Assembly (NCBI GenBank): GCA_017554605.1 | Contig: JAFZIA010000124.1 | Location: 1-42,293, forward strand | Reading direction: 5' to 3' | DNA from: Bacteroidaceae bacterium | GTDB taxonomy: Bacteria > Bacteroidota > Bacteroidia > Bacteroidales > Bacteroidaceae | DNA: 42,293 nt | Shown here: piece by piece, positions 17,121 through 24,138 of the stretch | Position numbering within the stretch: position 1 is the stretch's first letter | Layout of the letters: each line of letters opens with the position of its first letter | Notes under the pieces: model-generated | What the model was told of the DNA's origin: nothing | Seen by the model: the letters and a program-made list of their open reading frames with translations, nothing else | The model's database searches: none | Made by a program: the position numbers and the translations under genes

Positions 17121-19010
17121 CTAAAAGGCCAGGCGCAGCCCGTAGTGGTAGTAACGGTCGCCGGGGTTGAAGTTGAAACGATAGGCAACGCGACAGCTCC
17201 GCGCACTGAAGTCCCAGCTACCACCACGAAGCACGCGATAAGAGCCCGACGATGGACCTTGCGGGTTGGTTTGAGGAGAGGAAGAATAACTATCGTACCA
17301 ATCATAGCACCACTCCCATACATTGCCGGTCATATCATAAAGGCCAAGTTCATTGGGCTGCTTGCCTTTTACGGGGTGAGTTTCACTTCCGCTATTGTTA
17401 TTGTACCAAGCTACAGCGCCTATACTGTTGCTGCCGCTGTATGTGTAATTATTATTCTTGCCTTTGTTTCCTCCGCGTGCAGCAAACTCCCACTCGGCCT
17501 CGGTGGGCAGGCGGAATTTGCGCCCGTCGGGCAGTTGGCCGGCAAGCAAGGTATTGAGTTTGTTTATAAAATCTTTGCAATCGTTGTAGCTTACACATTC
17601 AACAGGATTGCTGCTGCCTTTGAAGTCCGAAGGATTGCTGCCCATTACCGCTTGCCAAAGAGCCTGGGTCACCTCGGTCTCGCCAATATAATAGTCGCCA
17701 AGGGTTACGGAGTGAACGGGCTTTTCGCTGCTATACGCTTCACTATCATTTGAGCCCATATTGAATGTGCCGCCGGCTACGGCAACCATTTTGAAAGAGA
17801 CATCACCTATTTCTACAGTATAGTAATTACTGCCTTTAAGCTTTTCAATACAACTCTTCGCTGCAAGTTTTTCTAAACGAATCTCCTCCACGCAATCTTT
17901 TATTCCCACTCCTGCAAAAACCAAGCACAATATTGCAGCCACAACACCTGCGGGCACTTTCCAATTAAAAGGCTTTTTGGGTTCATTGTCCGCTGTTGCA
18001 GCACCGACATTATCGGAGACTGTACTTTTTTTGTCCATCGGCATAGTTACACGCGAACCGCTACCGCCCTTATCCATCGGTTCTGGCACACGTGAAGCAG
18101 CATCAGCGCCCTTACCCTTAGAAACGCTTGCAGACGAACCATCACCAACAGGCTGCGCATCGAGCAACGCAAGGAACTCGGCTATGCTCTGCGGGCGCTC
18201 AATGGATTTTGGCGACATACATTTTTCCACCGCATTGCGCGTGGCAGCAGAAACTGTTGCGGGCAACGGAGGAAAGCCGTAATTATATATCTCGAATATC
18301 AATGGAGGCTCTTTTCCTGTCAACAAATTATATAAGGTAGCACCCAAGGAGTATATATCCAGCGTGGGAGAAAAACTGTTTACCTTGCTGCCCTCCATCT
18401 GCGAGTCGGCAGCATAACCGGGGGTGTAACCTCCGGGAGTCAGGGTTGTTGCATTGCCCCGCTCGTCGTAGTGCTTGGATATTCCAAAATCAATAAGCAC
18501 GGCATTATCGTCGCTGTCGAGGAGGATATTATCGGGCTTTACATCGAGGTGCACCATATTACGGCTATGCAAATACCGCAGAGCCGATGCCACCTGTCGG
18601 ATATACCGCAGGGCACGCTCCTCGCCCAGCGCGCCGTTCCGCTTCAAAAGGGAAGAGAGCGAGCCGCCGCTGTGATAATCCATTGCATAATAGGCGGTAC
18701 CGTTATCGCAGAATACTTCGTACACACTCACTATATTGGAGTGTTTGAGCATTCTTATCTTGCCTGCCTCCTTTACAAATTTATCGTAATAGCCGCGTAT
18801 AGTCCCTTTCATCGACTCGACGCCCACCGACACCCTGCCCGTAGCTGCGTCGCGGTTACAATATTGTCCTATAAAGAACTCCTTTATGGCAACATCGACG
18901 TCGAGCATAGTATCCCGGGCAAGGTAGGTTACTCCAAAGCCACCCTGTCCCAGCACGCGTATAATGCTGAAACGACCGTTAAGAAGCGTTGTGTTTTCCT
19001 TTAAGTGCAT
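17121..19010 (-). CDS. Membrane Ser/Thr kinase-FGE fusion, DGR-target-like
   Basis: This 629-aa protein has an N-terminal Hanks-type kinase (residues 13-285): glycine loop GQGGFG (21-26), Lys43, catalytic HLDVKPDN (Asp156) and IDFGIS (Asp174). A low-complexity linker leads to one membrane helix (about 352-370). An extracytoplasmic formylglycine-generating-enzyme/C-type-lectin-fold domain (403-629) follows. FGE-fold domains without the active cysteine pair are often ligand-binding modules. The last 36 residues look like a diversified ligand-binding loop. It could be a surface receptor signalling through the kinase. It starts 42 nt after the desulfidase-like gene and may share its transcript. 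Confidence 0.9.
   Translation of the reverse strand: MHLKENTTLLNGRFSIIRVLGQGGFGVTYLARDTMLDVDVAIKEFFIGQYCNRDAATGRVSVGVESMKGTIRGYYDKFVKEAGKIRMLKHSNIVSVYEVFCDNGTAYYAMDYHSGGSLSSLLKRNGALGEERALRYIRQVASALRYLHSRNMVHLDVKPDNILLDSDDNAVLIDFGISKHYDERGNATTLTPGGYTPGYAADSQMEGSKVNSFSPTLDIYSLGATLYNLLTGKEPPLIFEIYNYGFPPLPATVSAATRNAVEKCMSPKSIERPQSIAEFLALLDAQPVGDGSSASVSKGKGADAASRVPEPMDKGGSGSRVTMPMDKKSTVSDNVGAATADNEPKKPFNWKVPAGVVAAILCLVFAGVGIKDCVEEIRLEKLAAKSCIEKLKGSNYYTVEIGDVSFKMVAVAGGTFNMGSNDSEAYSSEKPVHSVTLGDYYIGETEVTQALWQAVMGSNPSDFKGSSNPVECVSYNDCKDFINKLNTLLAGQLPDGRKFRLPTEAEWEFAARGGNKGKNNNYTYSGSNSIGAVAWYNNNSGSETHPVKGKQPNELGLYDMTGNVWEWCYDWYDSYSSSPQTNPQGPSSGSYRVLRGGSWDFSARSCRVAYRFNFNPGDRYYHYGLRLAF
17124..17232 (-). 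other. Putative DGR variable region (VR)
   Basis: This covers residues 594-629 of the kinase-FGE protein. A fixed frame (RGGSW...AR.CRVA.R....P..R....GLRLAF) alternates with exposed positions D,F,S / S / Y / F,N,F,N / G,D / Y,Y,H,Y. All fifteen of these codons end in C or T: GAC, TTC, AGT, AGC, TAT, TTC, AAC, TTC, AAC, GGC, GAC, TAC, TAC, CAC, TAC. Every one is reachable from AAC or AAT by changing adenines only, the signature of DGR mutagenesis. No template repeat or reverse transcriptase was found in the window. Confidence 0.65.
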
Positions 19011-19052
19011 AATTATAAGTAATAGCCTGTAACCAGTCCGAGCGGGAAATTG

Positions 19053-20339
19053 TTATTTATTTGTCATAATGGAGAGTATCATCTTGTCGGTGTGCTGCAT
19101 TCCCTGCGAGCCTATAGATGTAAGGTTGCGAATGGACTTGTCGACATCGTCATCGACAATACCCTCGAGCGACGTCACACAGCGATGCTCCATTGCCATC
19201 ACTGCCGACAGGAGGGCTGTGGAGACAGCCGTTGCGAGCTTGAGCGAACAACTGGGCTTTGCGCCGTCGCAAATGACACCGGTGAGATTGGCAACCATAT
19301 TCTTGACAGCCATCGCAACCTCGTTGTATCCGCCGCCCATAAGATAGGCAATTCCGCAGCTCGAGCCCGTAGAGGCAACCACGCAACCGCACAGCGCCGA
19401 CAGTCGCCCGAGACTCTGCTTTATATATATAACGGTAAGATGGCTCAGCGTGAGCGCACGAATGAGCTTTTCCTCGTCGGCATTCGACTCCTCGGCATAT
19501 ACTACCACCGGCAGCGTAGAGGCAATACCCTGGTTTCCGCTGCCCGAGTTGCTCATAACCGGTATTTTTGCACCGCCCATACGCGCATCGCACGCAGCCG
19601 AGGTGTATGATACCATACGCGCAAATGTAGTATCGCCAAAGACCTTGTTGCGCGCATCGCCGCTTATGATGCGTCCCAGACAGTGTCCCCACTCGCCTTT
19701 GAGCGACTCCTCGGCAACAGCCTTGTTCAGGTTGCGCGCCTCAAGGATAAACGCAAGCTCCTCGACGGGCGACTCGGTCGCAAACTCCCAAACACGCTGC
19801 AGGGTGAGCTCAATATCCTTTGCGCCGCCTGCTGCACTGCCCGATGCACCACGCGAATCGAGCAGCAGGTCATCGTTCTTTTGCAAATAGACAAAGTTGG
19901 TATGCGCACCCTCAATGACCGCAACGGCAGTGCCGTTGCCCGAGCGCGCCTCCACCTCGATGTACAGCATATCGCAAGCACCCTCATTCAGCCCCACTTT
20001 TATACGTCCCTCGTCAATCATCGCGCGGCCCTTCTGCACCGCTTCGGGGGTAGTGTCCTTGAGCACTTCGAGCATATATTCGCTTTTTCCCACTATAGCA
20101 CCAAGCGCCACAGCAATAGGCAAGCCAATCATTCCCGTTCCAGGAATACCCACGCCCATTGCATTCTTAAGAACATTGGGACTAAGGCGCACCTCGATAT
20201 TCTGCGGTTCGCCTCCAAGAATCTCAACGGCCTTGGCCGTACACAACGACACTGCGACAGGCTCGGTACAACCCATTGCGGGCACAACCTCGCGATTGAT
20301 AAGAGCTATAATCTCTTTACGAATTTCTATTGGGAGCAT
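19053..20339 (-). CDS. L-cysteine desulfidase / UPF0597 (YhaM/CyuA) family
   Basis: The start at 20339 (MLPIEIRKEI) gives 428 aa. The family uses an iron-sulfur cluster to break down L-cysteine to pyruvate, ammonia and sulfide, and is related to the serine dehydratase alpha domain. Probable cluster cysteines lie in VVPAMGCTEPVAVSLC near the N-terminus, and in CGCVVASTGSSCG and ICDGAKPSC in the C-terminal third. L-serine deaminase activity is an alternative. It has a good promoter (20472-20502) and a leader of about 130 nt with AGAAGCTG repeats. The kinase-FGE gene lies 42 nt downstream. Confidence 0.88.
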   Translation of the reverse strand: MLPIEIRKEIIALINREVVPAMGCTEPVAVSLCTAKAVEILGGEPQNIEVRLSPNVLKNAMGVGIPGTGMIGLPIAVALGAIVGKSEYMLEVLKDTTPEAVQKGRAMIDEGRIKVGLNEGACDMLYIEVEARSGNGTAVAVIEGAHTNFVYLQKNDDLLLDSRGASGSAAGGAKDIELTLQRVWEFATESPVEELAFILEARNLNKAVAEESLKGEWGHCLGRIISGDARNKVFGDTTFARMVSYTSAACDARMGGAKIPVMSNSGSGNQGIASTLPVVVYAEESNADEEKLIRALTLSHLTVIYIKQSLGRLSALCGCVVASTGSSCGIAYLMGGGYNEVAMAVKNMVANLTGVICDGAKPSCSLKLATAVSTALLSAVMAMEHRCVTSLEGIVDDDVDKSIRNLTSIGSQGMQHTDKMILSIMTNK

Positions 20340-20342
20340 ATA

Positions 20343-20442
20343 AGAAGCTGTTTTTAATTTATAAATTTTCTTATAGAAGCTGATAATTTCGCCATTTTTC
20401 TTACTATACAAAAAAGTTGGCGATATAATTTAAACAGCTTCT
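20343..20442 (-). promoter_or_regulatory. Leader of the desulfidase-like gene with AGAAGCTG repeats
   Basis: In the leader, the RNA (minus strand) has AGAAGCTG (20442-20435) and two later complements CAGCTTCT (20382-20375 and 20350-20343). The first arm could pair with either, giving two mutually exclusive hairpins, the second ending 4 nt before the ATG. This arrangement could be an attenuator or a repeat remnant. No known riboswitch was recognised. Confidence 0.45.
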
Positions 20443-20471
20443 AATTCTAATTTACATTTTTATTAATGCCC

Positions 20472-20502
20472 CAAAGGTACTCTTTTTTAATAAGAATAGC
20501 AA
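20472..20502 (-). promoter_or_regulatory. Promoter of the desulfidase-like gene
   Basis: On the minus strand TTG (20502-20500) and TACCTTTG (20479-20472) are separated by 20 nt. This places a start site about 130 nt before the ATG at 20339. Confidence 0.65.
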
Positions 20503-20620
20503 CGGGAAGAGGATAAAAATAGCACAGCAGGGAATTATGGAGGAGAGAACGTACAAAAAGCAGCAGTCCAGTCTGCGCCGGCAGAAGCGCGTCAAAGGCG
20601 TAGAGTGTCACGCAGTCCTT

Positions 20621-20893
20621 TTACTCTTCCTCGGCCTTATCATCTTCGAAGAGAGCATCATAAACGGCAGAAATCAGCCTGTAACCCTCCCTGAAAAGCT
20701 CCACTTGCGATGCGACCGAAAAAGCCACCCTTGCAACGTGTGCAATGGAGCGGACAAACGAAAAACGCTCCACCACCCGCTCGCCCCTTTGCATCAAAGC
20801 CTCCTGCAACTGTATCAACCGCAGCCTGTTGCAATTGCGAACCGCCCTCAACTGCTCAAGGGTTCTTATATCACAGCTTCTTATCTTCTCCAT
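20621..20893 (-). CDS. Small conserved-looking protein, partner of holin-like gene
   Basis: This is a 90-aa protein starting MEKIRSCDIRTLEQLRAVR (a start three codons earlier is possible). It is mostly helical with an acidic tail (FEDDKAEEE) and a mildly hydrophobic stretch around residues 50-75. No family was recognised. It overlaps the end of the holin-like gene by about 23 nt, so the pair is translationally coupled. In Bacteroidetes a small protein of this kind commonly follows a phage-holin-3_6 protein. Confidence 0.65.
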   Translation of the reverse strand: MEKIRSCDIRTLEQLRAVRNCNRLRLIQLQEALMQRGERVVERFSFVRSIAHVARVAFSVASQVELFREGYRLISAVYDALFEDDKAEEE

Positions 20894-21230
20894 CTTGCGC
20901 AAAGAATACAGTACACAAACGCGCTACCACACAATTGACAAACAGCCGCCTGCGCATAGCATAGAGAAATGCACAGAGCAGCAACAGCTTTACAGCAACC
21001 AGCAGCGCGGCAAGAGGAAAGCCCACATACAGCGACAGCAGCCACATTCCGCCGAGCAACAGCAGGAAGAGAGCCACTAAGAAGAGCGCCGCAACCAAAA
21101 GAAAGGCTAGAAGTTCGGCAACAAGCAACGAGACGCTCTCTACAAAGCGCAATTTCCCTTCGTCTACAATCAGCGCAAAGAGCTCTTTCAGTTGCGGAAA
21201 CAGTCCTTCGGCATTATCATTTTCTTCCAT
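20871..21230 (-). CDS. Phage-holin-3_6-like small membrane protein
   Basis: The start at 21230 (MEENDNAEG) gives 119 aa; upstream in-frame codons look non-coding. An acidic N-terminal region with an amphipathic helix (residues 10-35) is followed by two membrane segments (about 37-60 and 63-88) and a basic end. This matches the cellular holin_3_6/ACT-like family of Bacteroidetes. These are not phage lysis genes; they often accompany YtxH-type stress proteins. The function is unknown, probably envelope-related. No phage genes lie nearby. Confidence 0.7.
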   Translation of the reverse strand: MEENDNAEGLFPQLKELFALIVDEGKLRFVESVSLLVAELLAFLLVAALFLVALFLLLLGGMWLLSLYVGFPLAALLVAVKLLLLCAFLYAMRRRLFVNCVVARLCTVFFAQDGEDKKL

Positions 21231-21576
21231 AGAAACACTGCAAAAAACGGTAAATATTTTTTGAGAGAAAACAAAAATCTGTACCACAATGTTTGAAATT
21301 GATAAAAAAGTCGAAACATTTGCAGTATCCAATCTGGTGGTGTCGTGGAGCCTTAGGGTGCGATGCCGCCTTTTTTGTAACTCCACCTATATGCTTTTCA
21401 CATACATATCCCCTCCACGCAACAAACAGCCGAGATTATTTGTCAACAAAAGCAAACATTTCCACTAAAATATTTTGCCAGGTAAAAGTTATTGATTACC
21501 TTTGCACCTCGAAAAGCCATTACACTACATTTTGTTACCAGCAAAATTAACGAATTAAATTAAAAAACATACGACA
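21231..21576. other. Intergenic region between holin-like gene and rpmE
   Basis: This 346-bp AT-rich region between divergent genes contains the rpmE promoter (21474-21504) and a leader of about 65 nt. Nothing else was recognised. Confidence 0.6.
21474..21504 (+). promoter_or_regulatory. Promoter of rpmE
   Basis: TTTG (21474-21477), 19 nt, then TACCTTTG (21497-21504) is a full consensus Bacteroidetes promoter, 72 nt before the rpmE ATG. Confidence 0.75.
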
Positions 21577-21831
21577 ATGAAAAAAGACATTCATCCCGCA
21601 GGATACCGTCCCGTTGTATTCAAAGATATGTCAAACGGTGAGTGCTTCCTTTCGCAGTCTTGCTGCAACACAAAGGACACAATTGAATTCGAGGGCGAGA
21701 CTTACCCCCTCATCAAGCTTGAGATTTCTAACACTTCTCACCCCTTCTACACAGGTAAGGCTAAGCTTGTGGATACCGCAGGTCGCGTAGACAAGTTTAT
21801 GAGCCGTTACGGTAAGACATTGAAGAAGTAA
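21577..21831 (+). CDS. rpmE2: Ribosomal protein L31, type B
   Basis: This 84-aa large-subunit protein starts [19 protein letters not shown] and has the type B features: longer than type A and lacking its CxxC zinc cysteines, with [21 protein letters not shown] conserved. It is a single-gene unit with a consensus promoter and a very strong terminator. Confidence 0.95.
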   Translation: MKKDIHPAGYRPVVFKDMSNGECFLSQSCCNTKDTIEFEGETYPLIKLEISNTSHPFYTGKAKLVDTAGRVDKFMSRYGKTLKK

Positions 21832-21851
21832 TCCTTGACATAAGGAAGAGC

Positions 21852-21899
21852 AAATTCAAGAGGGTGACCCAAGGTAAAATGGGTCACCCTCTTGAATTT
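21852..21899 (+). terminator. Terminator after rpmE (20-bp perfect stem)
   Basis: The arms 21852-21871 and 21880-21899 pair perfectly over 20 bp with an 8-nt loop. The outer stem is AAATTC/GAATTT, so it can work in either direction. It ends 48 nt before the next ATG. Confidence 0.85.
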
Positions 21900-21946
21900 T
21901 GAGGTTTGAATAAAAAGATCCTTTTTCAGTAATTCCTATTTCTATT

Positions 21947-22513
21947 ATGACAGACAACAACACAACCATAAGAGAAGCCCTTGCCACAGATGCTCCATTC
22001 ATTGCACTTGTTGTATGTATGGCACTCGACAGCGACGCCACGCACCCGCTGTACGAAATATTCAAGAAGCTGGCAGCAAGAGACGATGCACAGTACAGCT
22101 ACCGCAACACACTCATAGCCGAGGCAGACGGCAAACCCGTTGCAGCCATAGTGGGATACGACGGCGCCCTATTGCACAAGCTGCGCGAACCGCTCCACGC
22201 AATGATGCGCGAGACACTGGGACACACATTTGAAATTGAAGAGGAGACCTCGGCCGGAGAATTTTATGCCGACTCGCTCGCCGTGCTCCCCGAGTACCGC
22301 GGACGCGGGATAGGCAGCAAGCTGCTCAATGCAATATGCGAAAGAGCATTTGCAAATAATTTCAAGCGCGTGGGACTGCTGGTCGATTTTGAGAACCCGA
22401 AAGCCGGAGCACTCTACTCATCGCTGGGGTTCGTGCGCATAAACGCGACAACCTTCCTCGGACACAGAATGTGGCATCTGCAACGCGAAAATCATTCAAC
22501 ACCCAAGAATTGA
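21947..22513 (+). CDS. GNAT-family N-acetyltransferase
   Basis: This is a 188-aa acetyltransferase. The acetyl-CoA signature is LAVLPEYRGRGIGSKLL (around residue 110), followed by GLLVDFENPKAGALYSSLGF, the usual motif B. The N-terminal half (about 95 residues) would hold the acceptor site. The substrate is unknown. Its 3' end overlaps the convergent pseudouridine synthase gene by 22 nt, so the two share coding sequence at their ends. Confidence 0.9.
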   Translation: MTDNNTTIREALATDAPFIALVVCMALDSDATHPLYEIFKKLAARDDAQYSYRNTLIAEADGKPVAAIVGYDGALLHKLREPLHAMMRETLGHTFEIEEETSAGEFYADSLAVLPEYRGRGIGSKLLNAICERAFANNFKRVGLLVDFENPKAGALYSSLGFVRINATTFLGHRMWHLQRENHSTPKN

Positions 22514-24138
22514 AAATCGGACTCAAGCTCCACCACCTCACCTGTAAAAGGGTGAACAAACCGCAGATGCACAGCGTGCAGCATAAGACGCCTGTCCGAC
22601 TTTCCGTAAAGTTCATCACCTACGATGGGAGTATCGAGCCCGTCCTTATGCGCACAATGCACACGTAGCTGATGCGTGCGCCCCGTGAGCGGATAGAGGG
22701 CCACAAGGGCACACCTGCGCCCGCCATACTCCTCCACCGACAGAACCTCATATTTTGTTACAGCCTCCTTGCCGCTGGCATAATCGACCTTTTGCGACGG
22801 ACGGTTGAGATAATCGGGCGAGAGAGGAAGGGATATTTCGCCATTCACGTTCAAAGGAACACCGTCGAGCAGCGCCAGATATTTTTTCGACACCTCGCGA
22901 CGCGCAAAAAGAGCCTGCATAGCCTTGTAGGCCCCGACACCCTTTGCCGCCACCAGAAGCCCCGACGTTGACATATCCAGACGATGCGCCACAAGAATAT
23001 CCTCTCTGCCAAAATGACAGGCAAGCCACTCCTGAACCGAGAGCCCGCCAACTTTTCCGGGTACAGAGAGTACCCCCGACGGCTTATCGGCCACAACGAG
23101 CCACTCATCTTCGTAGAGAATCTTTATATCACAAGAAGCACCGATATTGTCGCTCATAAAACCGTCCACCTCAAGCCCCTGCAACATAAACGAAAGGATA
23201 GGCTCGCATTTTCCCTTGCACGAGCCGTAGAAACAGCCGTCGCGACGCACCTCGCCCACCGGCGATGCACCCAGCCAGAATTCGGCCATACAGAGCGGCT
23301 GCAACGAGTGACTGTAGGCATATTGCAACAGTTTGGGAGCGGCACACTCGCCCGCGCCGGCAGGCGGCACAACCCCGCCATAGTCATTGAAAATCTTTGT
23401 AAGCGTACGGCTCTCGCCCCTTGCATTGAGCATAATGAAATTATCGAAGAGCCACTCCTGCAATGCCGCCGAACGACAGCGGCGCTCCTCTTTAAGGGCA
23501 TCTATATGCGCATCGAGCAGCGCCAACCGTTCCTTTTGCAGCTCCACCTGCTGCTGCAGACGCTGCGTGAGCCTTTTGAGCTCCGCCTTAAGATGCTGGC
23601 TCTCGCGCACAAGCGCCGCATCATCGGCAGCCGAAAGAGCACCCGAGGCACGCACTGCGTCGCGCCTCTCCTTTGCCACGCGCATCTCCCTGCGCATTGC
23701 ATCGAGCTGCTCGTCCATAGAGCGACGGGCAGCATCAACAGCCTCAGCGGCAGCAATATACTCGGCACTGCCCTTTACATCGGCAATCCGTCTGTTTATG
23801 AGAGATATTCCACTCTCCTCGCGCTTGAAATATCCGTCGGGCGACTGAAAGTCGAACACAGGCGGCACAAAGCCACGCTGCACGTTACTGCCGCCGAGCA
23901 ACCCCGAGAATGCAGCCAGATAGCCGAGCTCACCAGCAGCGTCGCGCACCACAAGCACACCCATCATCTTCCCTTTTGCAACCTCGCCGGCCAGCCTTTC
24001 ATCGGCAGCAACGAAACGGCGGAGCTCCCCGGCAGCAAGCTCGCAGAGCCTGTGAGGGGTGTATTTAAAAGGATTGTTGAACCGCACGGGCAGTTCAACA
24101 TTCCTTATATCCGAAGTATATCTGTGCAGACACTCCAT
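22492..24138 (-). CDS. RluA-family pseudouridine synthase with long N-terminal part
   Basis: The C-terminal 220 residues are an RluA-type catalytic domain with HRLDMSTSGLLV (catalytic Asp near 386), ILYEDEWLVVADKPSG and LTGRTHQLRVHCA. They convert uridine to pseudouridine in rRNA or tRNA. The N-terminal 300 residues are unusual: a globular start, a charged coiled coil (about 135-220), and a cysteine cluster CFYGSCKGKC (302-311) that could bind metal. The protein is 548 aa, while typical RluA enzymes are 220-350 aa. It begins on the last base of the GH110 gene (TGATG). Confidence 0.9.
   Translation of the reverse strand: MECLHRYTSDIRNVELPVRFNNPFKYTPHRLCELAAGELRRFVAADERLAGEVAKGKMMGVLVVRDAAGELGYLAAFSGLLGGSNVQRGFVPPVFDFQSPDGYFKREESGISLINRRIADVKGSAEYIAAAEAVDAARRSMDEQLDAMRREMRVAKERRDAVRASGALSAADDAALVRESQHLKAELKRLTQRLQQQVELQKERLALLDAHIDALKEERRCRSAALQEWLFDNFIMLNARGESRTLTKIFNDYGGVVPPAGAGECAAPKLLQYAYSHSLQPLCMAEFWLGASPVGEVRRDGCFYGSCKGKCEPILSFMLQGLEVDGFMSDNIGASCDIKILYEDEWLVVADKPSGVLSVPGKVGGLSVQEWLACHFGREDILVAHRLDMSTSGLLVAAKGVGAYKAMQALFARREVSKKYLALLDGVPLNVNGEISLPLSPDYLNRPSQKVDYASGKEAVTKYEVLSVEEYGGRRCALVALYPLTGRTHQLRVHCAHKDGLDTPIVGDELYGKSDRRLMLHAVHLRFVHPFTGEVVELESDFQFLGVE

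Noticed and set aside
17121..20620. DGR reverse transcriptase, Avd or template repeat beside the variable region
   Set aside because: Looked for YxDD-type reverse transcriptase motifs and a near-copy of the variable region; none was seen in the window.
20537..20938. 133-codon plus-strand frame with a hydrophobic stretch
   Set aside because: It overlaps the small protein gene at 20621-20893, which is coupled to the holin-like gene; no independent support.
20871..21230. Prophage signal from the holin-like gene
   Set aside because: No capsid, tail, integrase or lysin gene is nearby, and this family is cellular in Bacteroidetes.
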